A stretch of DNA of 64,000 bases from Tetracentron sinense (lineage: Eukaryota; Streptophyta; Magnoliopsida; Trochodendrales; Trochodendraceae). Below, piece by piece: positions 40,870-52,366 of this stretch. The DNA is taken from positions 17,595,827 to 17,659,826 of the forward strand of contig CM026551.1 in NCBI GenBank assembly GCA_015143295.1, given 5' to 3'. Every line of letters begins with the position of its first letter. The first letter of the stretch is position 1. Below the pieces are notes generated by a model. That model saw nothing but the letters and a program-made list of their open reading frames with translations. It was not told the origin of the DNA and searched no databases. The translations under genes and the position numbers were made by a program.

Positions 40870-42886
40870 ATGGTGAGAAAAAGAGATCGATTCTGGGAGT
40901 ATGCAGAGGATTTGAAAGGGAGATTTATGTGTAAATTTTGTGACAAAGAGTATTCTGGGGGAGTAGCAAGAGTAAAATCTCACTTGTCTAAACAAGAAGG
41001 GCGGGACATTGCGCCATGTCCCCGTGTGTCGGATGATGTTCAAGTTTCAGCTCTATCAGCTATTAGGGTGAATGAAAATTATAATAAAAGAAATAAAATT
41101 AGACCATCTTCATCACATGTTGGGGAAGGTGGAGTTGATTCATCGTTTGATCCACATGATTCGAGATCAGGTTTACACGAAGCTACAGTACCAAGAGTGT
41201 GTCATAAAAAGGATAAAGAAGTAGTGGACAAGGCACTTGCTAAAACATTCTTTCTGAATAACATTTCGCTCAATGTTATTCAAGACCCATCATTTATTGA
41301 ATTTTGTAAGACTCTTTCAAACTACGGTGTTGGTTATTCAGTGCCATCATGTTCAACTCTACGCACAAAATTGGTACAAGATGTTAAGGTAGAAGTTAAT
41401 GAGTATGTCTCCAAAATTAAAGAATCTTGGACTCAAACAGGGTGTACACTAATGTTTTATTATTGGACTGATTCTAAAGGACGCAATTTCATAAATATAA
41501 TTGCGTATTCTCCAAAGGGAGCTATATTTTTAAAAAAAATTGAAGAGGGTAATTTGTTTGACTGCGACAACTATTCTTCCGTCATAGATGAGATTGGAGC
41601 AAACAATGTTGTCCAGATCATCACAAATGATTTAGAAGATTGTGCTTTTGTCAATGAAAGAGTTACAAAATTGTATCCTCACATTTATGCTAGATATTGT
41701 GTTGCCCAAGAAATTCAGTCTCTTCTTAAAGATATGTGCAGAAATGTTTATTGGGTAAGTAGTGTTTTCGACAATGCGAAATACATAGTGGATTACATGT
41801 ACAAATATGATTCGGTCTTGATTTTAATGAAAAAGAAGACGGGTGATAAGGATTTGAAAAAGCCTTGTGAGACTAGATTTGCCCCTAATTTTTTAATGCT
41901 TCAGTCCATTTTAGAAGTTGAAGATGAGTTATGTCAGATGGTTGCATCACCTGAGTGGAGAAGTATGAAGGATTTTACATCTGAGATGACCCAAAAAATT
42001 GCAAATATAATTCAAGGAGTTACTTTTTGGAACGATGGAAAAGAAGTGGTATATGTATTAAAGCCTCTTATTAGAGTACTTCGTTTAGTTGATGGTGAGG
42101 GATTGGCTACGGGGTACTTGTATGAAGCAATGAAAAGAGCAAGGGAGGCATTGAAGCTTCGATGTGATAACGATAAAGCAAGATACATGGAGTTATGCGA
42201 TTTATTTGATTGGAGTGAGAGAAATATACTTCATTATGTTCACGCGGTTGCTGCATATTTAAACCCATCGTTAATGTCGAGTGAAAAGATAAGGTATGCT
42301 CACTCGGATGTTAGAGATGGGTTGGATTTTGTTATGGAAAAAATGCTTAGCTCAACTGATGAACGGAAGACCTTTGGTATACAAATAACGGAATATAATA
42401 CTCAAAGTTCAGATATTTTTACCTCCCTTGCAAGGCATCAAATGGATTTGATTCATCCTAGTAAGTATCTAGTTTAATTTATTTTTTAAGTTATTTAGTG
42501 ATTCTAAAAACATGTGCTAAATTTTGTCATTGAATGTAGGAGTGTGGTGGTTACAAAACGGTGGACCAATTTCAATAGTACAAAAGATTGCTATTCGTAT
42601 CTTGAGTCAGCCATGTAGTTTATTAGTATGTCGAAGAAATTGGCGTGCAATCAAAGCAACACAATTTGTACAAAGAAACAATTTAAGGCTGGATACATTG
42701 GGCTTGCTTCGTATACAAATGAACTTGAAGAAGATGGCTAATTGTGGGGAGCGTGAGAAGCGAAATACAAAAATAATTAATCTTGACCAGCTTGGAGAGC
42801 TTCATGAATGCAAGGATGATAGTGAGGAGGAGGATGAAAACGTGGAAGAAGCTTCAACTAGTAGTAAAAATATTGTTGATGATTAA
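40870..42886 (+). CDS. hAT transposase-like protein, intact, catalytic positions changed (domestication candidate)
   Basis: Two coding exons, 40870-42460 and 42540-42886, are joined over a 79-bp GTAAGT...TGTAG intron and give 645 residues without a stop. I chose the ATG at 40870 because upstream in-frame starts are not ATG. Domains in order: BED zinc finger (C-K-F-C...H-L-S, about residues 20-55), DUF659 (about 115-260), a middle region, the hAT dimerisation domain spanning the splice junction (R-V-W-W-L-Q-N-G-G-P...I-A-I-R-I-L-S-Q, about 530-580), and an acidic E/D-rich tail. In active relatives the first catalytic aspartate sits in a D-G-W motif; here it is Y-Y-W. The T-D-N-A motif is T-N-D-L, and the following C-x-x-H is C-V-A-Q. 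No terminal inverted repeats or 8-bp duplication were found around it. This suggests a protein kept for DNA binding or dimerisation rather than transposition; a young inactive transposon copy is the alternative. Confidence 0.82.
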
Positions 42887-44117
42887 TTTTTTTATGCAGG
42901 ACTTTTGTTTTGAGTTAAATAATTTCTTAGAAGCAAATAGTAACTAGATGGATGTGGAGTACTTTTTTTTTATATGTCATTGACTCTTTTGATAGACTGA
43001 TGGACGTGGAATAAGATTATATGCTTTTCAATTTTTTTTTCTTAATTTAGATTATAGACCTCTTTTATATCTCATTCGATGAATGTGAATTATTTTTTGA
43101 AATTTGAAATTATGTCAGTGGATAGATATGAATTATAGACTTTTTTTATTTATAAATTTTTGGTTTAATTTAGTGTTTTAATCATTATATTGGATTTATT
43201 TATCTATTATATACTTGGGTCACTTATCTTTATCTATTTGATTACATAAAAGTTTAGGTGAAAGGCAACCTTTTACATGCATTTTATATGTTTAATCGAA
43301 ATTTTCAACTATTTTAATGTCTTGGCCCGAAGTATACTTGGCATAATACCACACTTTTAACATCCTAAAATAATTTTTTGCCGAAATTTTGAACTAATTA
43401 TTAAATGATTATTCCAAATTATACGCAAATAATTTTATTGTTGTATGGGGCCTATCAATAAGTATATACTAGTATATAATTCCTAAAACTCTTATAGTCT
43501 AAAATTAGATTATTATAATTTAAAAAGATCCATGCATCATTTTTTATTAATTTTAATAGTAGAAATCTTAAAACACTAAAGTGGTGGGATCCATTGGTAT
43601 TAAATTTTCAATAGTCTAGTTAGACTAAGACGGTAAGTAAAGAATTTTAATTAGATTAAATAATATAAAATTTATTAAAAATACTTTATTAGATAAAGAT
43701 CAAAATATTATAAAATTTTTAAAACTAAGTTAATGATATAATCTTCAATGAAAAAAAAATCTAATTCTATTGAGCTGTTTTTATTTAGATTGGTGAGATT
43801 GGTCTGTTGAATTATTGTTGTTGATTTATGTTTATGTGACCACTATACTTAATATTGTTGAATGGTTTGCTGCTTGGTGTTGTAGGTCCTCATGTGGTTT
43901 TGTTTTCTTGTAGGATGAAATCAAAGTCCTAATGGTAAATATTTGAAAGACCATTGGCATACTCCAGAGAAAAGTTATGCTTTTAAACATGATCTAAAAA
44001 ATAAAACTAAAAAGACTGAAAAATTAGTCTATAAAATTAAAATATATTCTTTTTGTAAATTTAAATCAAATTAATTGTTAAAAGATTTTATGTGTGACAC
44101 ACATGCATTTTTACTAG
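42887..44117 (+). other. AT-rich non-coding, ending in a Helitron 3' terminus
   Basis: No coding similarity. At 44091-44117 GTGTGACACAC (hairpin) is followed by ATGCATTTTTACTAG and T, the Helitron 3' pattern. No 5' end was identified, so the extent of the element is unknown. Confidence 0.5.
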
Positions 44118-44541
44118 TATATATATACATACAGTGTGGTAATACACTGTTTTAGTATAACAATGGGTTATACAGTCTATATATACTATAGTGTATACAT
44201 AATATATGAAATATATATAATACAAAATTTATATTATGTTATATTTATATTATATTCGTAACGTATCAATATATATACTAATAAGTTATATACTTTTATA
44301 TATAGTATATTGTATTTATTTAGAGTTGGGTTAGTCTAGGGTGTCAATGGATACAGATATTATCCGTATCTGATTTGTTTTTGAATTCGTTTACTTGGAT
44401 AATTATCCGAATAGGTATCCGGCAGAACAAATTTTATTAATTTTACCAACATTTTATAATCGGATACGAATTCGGATATTGATATAATCTATATCTGATT
44501 CGATAAATATCCGACCAATTATAAAATATATTACTATATAT

Positions 44542-45749
44542 CAGTGTAGTCAAGGCGTCTAGGCGATGCCTAGGCGATTAGCCCCGGCTAGGCGAGGCGT
44601 TGCTTAGGCGATAAATTTAATATAAATATATATATAATTATATATATATCATGTATATATATTATTATATATAACATCCAAAAGACTAAAACTCCACACC
44701 CACATTCCATAAAAACATAAAAAAAAAAAGTCTATTACAATCATTCATTACATAACCAAAGACATGTTGACATAGTCATAGTCACAAAAAATTGTGTTTT
44801 TTTTTAAAAAACCTTGTTTAAAACACGCATTAATACCCTGTCATAGAAAACGGCGTTTAAAACCCGTTTTTTGAATAAAACACGTATTATAGTTTTAAAC
44901 CCATTTAAAATGAATAATACGAAAAAAAAAAAAAAAAACGTTTAAAACGAATAATACGAAAAAAAAAACGGATAATCTTGAAATTTTTTGGGAATGAAGA
45001 TTATGTAGATATTGATGACTTTGATGCGCTTTTGAGCGATTGATTAATATAAATGAGTGGTTTTATTAATATACGTATTTTAGTCTTGTTTTTAATCTTG
45101 ATAATTGATGTTTTAATGGAATTTAATGCCTTGATAAAATGAATTTGATGTTAAAATAATGTTATGAATTTATTATTGTTGCACATAGTTACTCTTTTTG
45201 TATATTATCTCACCAAATTGTTAGATATATTAATTAACATCATTTCTAATTTTTATAATTATAAATTTTTTCTCCATTTTTTTTCCAGAAGTTTTCCCGT
45301 ATTTTCCCGAATTTTTCAAATTTTTCCGTACTTGACCCTTGCCGAATTATTCCCGAACCCTGACTTTGTGACTATGGACATAGTGGAGTATTAAACACTT
45401 CAAAATCTGGGCCAAATACCTAAATTCGTGTCACTGTTCATGTATAATATTAGGCAGAGCCCCCTACGATTGCTCAGGGGGGTGGCAGGGGGGCGCTGCC
45501 CCCCTGCGACGCACGAAGTGCGTCTGCAATCTGGGCCCAATAGGCCCAAATTGCGTCGAAAACAATATTTTTAGTGAAAAAAAGGATTTAGAATCTTGTT
45601 ATTTCTTCATTACATGTTTTTTTATTTTTTTTTCTATTTATTGAGATTTTTTTAAAGGAAAATTTTTTTTTTTACTAGGATCGCCCACCTAGAGGGGCGC
45701 CTAGGCGGTTGAGGCCCAAAATCGCCTAGGCGACGCCTTGACTACACTG
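44542..45749. mobile_element. hAT-type non-autonomous element, 1,208 bp
   Basis: Termini CAGTGTAGTCAAGGCGTCTA and the complement of GACGCCTTGACTACACTG, rich in GCCTAGGCG repeats. The perfect 8-bp duplication CTATATAT (44534-44541 and 45750-45757) flanks it. No transposase. It contains the complete element 44777-45376 and a GC-rich tract at about 45465-45530. Confidence 0.92.
44777..45376 (-). mobile_element. hAT-type MITE, 600 bp, nested in 44542-45749
   Basis: Termini CATAGTCACAAA and TTTGTGACTATG, flanked by the perfect 8-bp duplication GACATAGT (44769-44776 and 45377-45384). Relatives in the opposite orientation lie at 59378-59694 and from 63823 to the window end. All share the end CATAGTGACAAAGTC and GGGAATAATTCGG. 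Confidence 0.93.
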
Positions 45750-46115
45750 CTATATATAAATAACATATTAACCGTATAATATTTAAAGAATTTAAGAAAT
45801 TAAATTATTATTTTTAATATAGATGAACATAAAATATTAATTTGGTATTTTATAATAAAATTATATATTTATTTAGTATTTTTTCTTTTAAATTTTTTAA
45901 AAGTAATCGGATAATTCAGATATAATCTGAATTCTAATATTTTAATCAGAATCGAATACAAATACCATATTTCTCTGTCCGATGGATATTTATTCGAATT
46001 CGGATATTCTGATATGTAATTGGTTACGAATTTAGATAGCCACTATTTGTTGTGAATTCACTCTGTTGATAGCTCTAGGTTGGCCCAAGCACAACCCTAT
46101 TATACCTAATTAAAC

Positions 46116-46770
46116 CCTACGTGGTGGCCTGGGAGCGTTTTTAGGTGATATCCAACCAATCATTCTCCTGCATCCAACATACAATACAAACCATTACTGA
46201 CTGTTGGTTTTGTAGGAAACACATGCCTATTCTTTCTCCTTTTTTTTTAATACTCCTTAATCCTATCTATAGATGTAGCTTCAAAACAACACGTCTGGAA
46301 AGTGGTAACGTTTCACCTTTCCTAACTCCATTGGAGGAGGACATCGTTCTCTTGTTCTACTTCAACACGGACTCTTCCAAAGTTTGCTTTGGCCTCGACA
46401 GTCTCCTACGAAAAGCCAATACTTCAACATGGACTCTTCCAGAGGGTGCTTTGGCCTCAACAATCTCCTACGGAAAGCCACCAATCACACTAATACTGAC
46501 CGTGGTACATCTCTTAAAATCGCTTTCGAGATGCCACGTAGGTGGCTTGGGAGCCTTTTTAGGTGATATCCAACCAATCATTCTCTTGCATCCAACACAC
46601 AATACGAAGCATCACTGATTGTTGGTTTTGTAAGAAACACACGCCTATTCTTTCTCCTTAATCTTATCTATAGATGTAGTTTCAAATCAACACGTCTGGA
46701 AAATGGTAACGTTTCACCTTTCTGAATTTCGTTGGAGGAAGACACGTGGTGGTTTGGGAGTTTTTTTAGG
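46116..46770. repeat. Tandem array of ~420/205-bp units with internal 62-bp duplication
   Basis: The motif ACGTGGTGGCCTGGGAGC...TTTTTAGG starts units at about 46118, 46538 and 46745. The first two units share more than 200 bp (TGATATCCAACCAATCATTC through AACGTTTCACCTTTC). Between them two 62-bp copies begin TACTTCAACACGGACTCTTC at 46358 and 46420. Confidence 0.8.
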
Positions 46771-47723
46771 ATGTGAACCATTGTCTTTAACGAGTCTGTT
46801 TTCATTTGATCCATCTTCAACCTACAATCACAACTCTACGGTCAGGAGGACTCTATGACAGTTAGGAGATGCAACTCTTCAACTTTGTTCCTATTGGATG
46901 CAACACTTCATTTGTTTAGAGAACTCTTCGAGGGCAAAGAGGCGTGTCCATCCAAATCATTACAACCTTTTAGTTTTTTCCAACAAAAGAATGGGATGGG
47001 TGAGTAGTTCTAAAACGTTGCAACCCTTCGTGGCAACCTTTTATCTCCGTATTAAATCCTTAAAGACGTCTCATGAGCAAGTTCACTTGAAAAGAATCCG
47101 TCGGCCCAAAAATCTACACATGGTTTCTACCGAGACGAAAAATCATAATGTTCAGAGCAAAGTACAAGGGTTTTGAGGAGAAGTGAAGGCGATTGACTTT
47201 TGACGAAGTTTTCTTCTCTTTGAATATTCAAATTCCTTACAGTAATATGTTCTGGTCTTTTTCATCGTTTTACATTTTTTCTGTTCTTTCTCAAGTATTT
47301 CTTGTGCTCAATGGGGAAGAAAATTTAAATTAGTTCCAGAATTTTCAAAAGTGGTGTCCATGAAATATTGGTAATTTAGGAGGTAAATTTCGAGTAGTAT
47401 ATGCTAATTCTCAAGAGCTTTTTCGAATTCTTGGATTTTTAGAGGATGTTAATGATTTGATTGCAGTCATGCAATTTCTTTTTTTGGTTTTTTAAGTGAA
47501 GAAAAATTCTTTTCAATAATAATGTTTACAAAAGGCCTTTATAGACATTGATTTATCTTTGGATCTATCTTTTTGTTGTGCAACCACCAACGAGTTGTTA
47601 TCGTCCTCTTCAACCCCATCTAGTGATCATGAATGAAGGTATTATAAGTCTGTAACGAAGTCATTTATAGAGGTGGAGACAACAGAGGAGGAGGGCGATG
47701 GGGTGTCTGCGGTTTGTTTGGAG
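46771..47723. other. Non-coding, unassigned
   Basis: A 92-codon frame at 46898-47173 has no recognised domain. No gene is supported. Confidence 0.35.
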
Positions 47724-48119
47724 CATAGTTACCAGAGCGAGAAGCGAAAACGAGAAGCAAAACGAAAGCGAGAAGCGGGAAGCGAATCTCAAAAAAACCT
47801 TTGGAAATGAGAAGCGAGAAATGAGATATATTCTTCTCATTCCCATTATGTTATTATGGGTAACTATATTGTTGATTTTATCTTACATGAGATTTTTGTG
47901 GAAAAGTAAGTGTCTTAGGTTCCAAACTAATGATACTTGCTTCGAGTCTAAAACCCTAGGCTATAGACTATGACTTATCCCATCACTTCACACATACATC
48001 TCCCTTTGACTACTGAATGGGACGTGATGCAAACGAGCTTCCTAGGAAGCGAGTTTGTCTAAGGAAGCAAGTCTGGGAAACGAGCTTCCCACCCTATACA
48101 TAGCTTCCCTGCAACTATG
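47724..48119. mobile_element. hAT-type MITE, 396 bp
   Basis: Ends CATAGTTACCAGAGCGAG and GCTTCCCTGCAACTATG with GAAGCGA-type subterminal repeats. The 8-bp duplication GTTTGGAG (47716-47723) and GTTTGAAG (48120-48127) differs at one base. Confidence 0.85.
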
Positions 48120-48769
48120 GTTTGAAGTAGTGGGTGTTTGGTGGGAAGTCGAGGGAGATGGAATACCTTTCCCATGTTTGTTCATTCTCAAGCATATTAT
48201 GTTTTATGTTTAGGTGGCGTTTGGAATCTTTGGATAGACTTCCCAGAGAAGAAAAATACTTCATCGGGAGTTGCTTCGTAGTTGCTTCGTAGGAAGTAAC
48301 TCTCGAGGAAGTCTGACAAAGTCATTCGGTGGTTAAAATAGTGTTTGGTTTGCACATCTAAAAAGTGACTTTTATAAAACCAAAAGTCAAATTAGCGTTT
48401 GGTTTGCACTCACAAGAAGTAACTTCTGAAAATTTTATATATGTCATCAAATTGATATAGGGTTATCAACTCTTGTAGAATTTGTGACGCTCATAGATAA
48501 AAGAGGAGAAAACAAATATGTTTTACACGTGCATGCACTAGTAGGTAATATAAAAATTAATACACCTAGAATTCATGATTTAGAGCATGTAACCATATAA
48601 AAATCTAAAACATAAAAACATTGACATGCTATTTTATATGAAACACCTTCAATATCAAGAAATAAATATTCATATTTAAGTGACGAATTTCCTGATAATA
48701 TTGTAATGTTTAGTAAATGCAGCATAATAAATTTGTGGCCACAACAAGTATTATATAGAAAAATTAATT

Positions 48770-48930
48770 ACAGACATCATTGCACGCCTGTGCAAGCCTA
48801 TCCCTAAATGCAGTAATTTCTTCTTCCTCGTGTTGGAAGACAATGTCTCATGTGTCAACTTCATTGTCTTCATTTGAAACGGAAGCTTCTTCATTAACCC
48901 AAACATTATCTTCATACTCACATTTCATTA
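48770..48930 (-). pseudogene. PIF/Harbinger transposase C-terminal scrap
   Basis: The minus strand reads an acidic stretch, a stop, then E-E-E-E-I-T-A-F-R-D-R-L-A-Q-A-C, like the C-terminal tail of Harbinger transposases. The catalytic part is deleted. Confidence 0.6.
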
Positions 48931-49440
48931 ACCTAAGCATTTGTCATTAACACAATGTCCTACACAAACAAAGCCTCAATCACTATATATTTTGAGTCAC
49001 ATTTCATTATCCACAACATCATCGAGATAATGCCTCCATACAACTATAATCATATATAGTTTATATACAATTAATAATTTATAGTTTTAGCAATTCATTA
49101 CATAGGTGAGCACCACCAAACTAGATTTTTTGTCTCCCTAAAAATCATCCTCCACATATTGTACTATATGTATATATATGTAATATGCTATATATTAACA
49201 ACAATGGTACTTGCATCCAGTGGGGTATATAGTTTAGATGCAACTTACCTGTAACTAGGAATCCGTAGGACGTAAATGTATACCAATATGATACAACTTC
49301 CCTGATTAGAAAAAGAATCCAGTTAGAACAAGTACAAATCAAAGGCCATGCTGTTATAAATTACACTGTAGCCTATAAATAGAATCAAGATCCTTGGACC
49401 AAAGTAGCAAGTTTATCCCTTCATTGTTTCCCTATAAGTT

Positions 49441-49632
49441 TTTTTTTGGGAACGAGGGTATCTGGGCCTCTTAGATCACCCGACTAAGTCCCTCGGGCCG
49501 TGCTAATCCCCTTACACTCTACACATCCAGGAAAGCTGGGATAAATCCCAAAGGGTGGCCAACAAGGGGAAGGGACTCGAACTCAAGACCTCTGCTTCTT
49601 GAGGCGTGGTCTTGGCCACTAGCCTAACCCCT
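49441..49632 (-). mobile_element. tRNA-derived SINE with target duplication
   Basis: On the minus strand there is an A-box-like GGCTAGTGGCCAAGACC, a B-box-like GAGTTCGAGTCCC, a 100-bp body and a terminal A-tract. The 9-bp duplication CTATAAGTT (49432-49440 and 49633-49641) encloses it. It inserted into the Harbinger derivative. Confidence 0.85.
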
Positions 49633-50802
49633 CTATAAGTTAATAAGAAGTTTTGGAATCATACTGCAATTTTACTTGATATGAATGAAGGGTTAGTGTT
49701 TTTGAAGTTGAGTGGAAAGTTATTTCATTTTATTTTTTACTCAGCATAGCTGGATCTTTTTCTTTTTTTTTTTCACGTATGCATCAAGAATACAGCAGCA
49801 GAATATGGGTCGGCAATGTCTCATTACAACCATCCAATAAGGAGTGAAGGAGATTCGACCAAGATGAAAGCATTAGAAGGTAACTCAAAAATTACCGGTA
49901 ATTGTAACATTATTGATGATTCTTTTCTATATTCTCAACTGGGTATTTTGTAAATTTACAAAAAACTTGTATTTCCTCTTTATTTTTCTAATCTTGAACT
50001 CATCAACACAACCCACTACAAATACACCTTCAACTCACAGAACACTAAGAAAGCCCACTCATTAAAAAAACCCTACTTGGTACAATACCTTCACATAAGA
50101 TAAAAAATAGCTAAAGGATTTGTGTTGGCAACCCCAAATAGTCGGGGTAAGGTAGTGATGAGAAAGAAGATATAAGAATAGCTGCAGAAATCTATATTCC
50201 TTCCAAATCAATGGTGACGCCCTAGATTTTCTCTGCTTTCACACTCAAACTAACAAATGAGTAAACAAACAGATAGAATGAGAATAAAAACACAAAAAAG
50301 ATCAAGAAAATCCTCGTGAAAGATCACGATAAAATCTATGAAAGATAAAAAACGAATGGGGAAAACCCTCAAATTTCTTCCAAATGGGGGTTCTATGGTA
50401 GATACGATTTAAAAAAAAAAGCGAAGAACTTATCGGTGCTCACAGTTTGATTGGACCGACATAATCAATGGCAAAGGTAATCGGCGGAGTCAGCGAAAGA
50501 GGAGAGGGCAGAGCACGAGCTGAGGAGAAGAATAGGCAGAGCACGAGCAAACCCTAGAAACCAGTTGCCTTTTTTTTTTGGGCCTTTATATGTTCAATCA
50601 GCCTTCGTCCGTCAACTTCCTGCAGCTTCCTGTGGAAGCAACAAAACCCTGCTTCCCGAGGAAGTTTATATTCCGACTTTCACCGACTTTTCACTTTTTT
50701 GGGAAGTTAAAATAAAAGTGACAAACCAAACGTAATAATGCCCTACTTTTGACTTACCCAACCCTAGAAGTTGTTGGGTAAGTCTATCCAAACACCACCT
50801 TA

Positions 50803-51756
50803 GTATTATATACGTGTATGTGTACACCCAATGGTTAGAGAACACCCAATGAATAGAGAGAGAGAGAGAGAGAGGATGGAAGTGGGGGTGGTGACTGGTG
50901 AGATGAGAGGGAGAGAGAAAATATGGAGATAATGGTGCGGTGAGTTGAGAGAGGTGTGGGGGGACGTAGAGATAGCTAGATGGGATAGTATCATATCTGT
51001 CAAACCACAGGGTTCTACCGCTTTAGTTTGGGTATCAGATGAGTATACCAATGGGTTGGTACACTCCATTAATTGAACATAGAGAACATGGTATAAATCG
51101 TGTGCATTAGAGAGTACCTGCTCTGTTAACAAAACAAAAAAAAATCCGGCTCAATTGGTTGTGATGTGGTATATTGAGGTTAGTGCACCTTACTCATTAA
51201 TTGGAGATTGGCTCATAGTCACTCACGATTGAACTCTCCCAAAGTTCAACACATGTCCCTGTTAACCATGGTTAAAATTCACTACTCCTTAGTGTATGTC
51301 AAAAATGGTATACCTGATTAATTTCACATAGTTATAATGCGGTTAATGTAAATTTAGAGTTATGCCCCTTTGATTAAGGTGTCAAGTAACCAAGTAGTAC
51401 CTTGTATCACATTAAATTATTTTATTTATTAAGTGTAGTTTTATTATTTTTTCTTTCTTACACATTATTTTATTATTTCATTTTTTCTATCTTACCACTT
51501 ATATTTTTTTGTAGAGTAAATTTTTCCATGCTCGCACGGGTCTCATTCTAGTTGATAATGAAGCCTGGCATGTCCCAACTAAAAAAGGGTAGGGCTCAAG
51601 CCTATAAAATTCAGGCCCATTTAGAACCGTTCATAACCAAGCCTGATCCATTGACAACCCTACTTACAACATTTGATGTCATCCGAGTTTACTTGGCTTG
51701 TTCCAATATTATTATTACACATACGAGTTAGTGAGTAGCTAATTTAAAGACACTTA
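50803..51756. other. Non-coding; GA microsatellite and Helitron 3' end
   Basis: An AG-rich microsatellite lies at about 50857-50876. The hairpin-bearing dispersed repeat (GATTGAACTCTCCCAAAG) is at 51229. At 51528-51552 CCATGCTCGCACGG, then GTCTCATTCTAG before T, fits a somewhat decayed Helitron 3' end. Confidence 0.5.
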
Positions 51757-52366
51757 GAGTCCGTTTGGAAACTCTACTCTAATATAATAAGCTCTTAAAA
51801 ATAAGTTCTAAAGAATAAGCTCTTAAATTTTTAAGAGCTTGATCGTTTGATAACAGTCTGAAAAAATCCTCTAATTTGAAATAGTACGTTTGTTAAAACC
51901 ACTTATTTTCAAATTTTAAGAGCTTATTTCAAGGGTAACAAACGTCATTTATGAAAATATGCAATACAACTCATTTTTAAAAGGCATAGAATGATATGCA
52001 TCTTTCACCCTCTAAAGTAGGCATTTGTTGACTACGGATGCTTTTAGCCACTATAAATTTTTAACAACCTGTTTTCCCTAAATGAATTAACATTGAAATA
52101 ATTATGTTTGTAATATTATGAATGCATAGTAATGTATAATAAATAATAAAATGTATGAAACATTAGACTTCATAGCAAGACATTGCAAACTCCAATGTCA
52201 CGATGGGCAATATCACAATTGCTAATATCACCAACATCCTGTGAAATTTTAACATATAATATAATTAGCAATATTTGATAGTATCCAACTTCATCATATC
52301 ACAAAACATCTCATAACATAAATGTTCAAAAAACACTACAATTAAAAATTGTTCACAAGAGCAACT

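Larger units (their letters stand above)
44330..46077. mobile_element. Degraded outer element with ATCCGTATC repeats, split by a hAT element
   Basis: 44336-44541 has GGTGTCAATGGATACAG at its left edge and ATCCGTATCTG/CGAATTCGGATA subrepeats. The same subrepeats, inverted, resume at 45900-46020 after the insertion. The right terminus and the target duplication are not clear. Confidence 0.5.
48213..50799. mobile_element. PIF/Harbinger deletion derivative, 2,587 bp
   Basis: Termini GGTGGCGTTTGGA...TAGACTT and the complement of AAGTCTATCCAAACACCACC, with TTA at both sides (48210-48212 and 50800-50802). It retains a transposase C-terminal scrap and harbours a SINE. The 50460-50570 part resembles a 5' untranslated region near the far end. 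Confidence 0.85.

Noticed and set aside
45164-45394. Frame ending in the F-P-N-P-D-F-V-T-M-D peptide, also found at 63475 and 59195
   Set aside because: The shared peptide is just the translated terminus of the same hAT MITE in each place, not a protein family.
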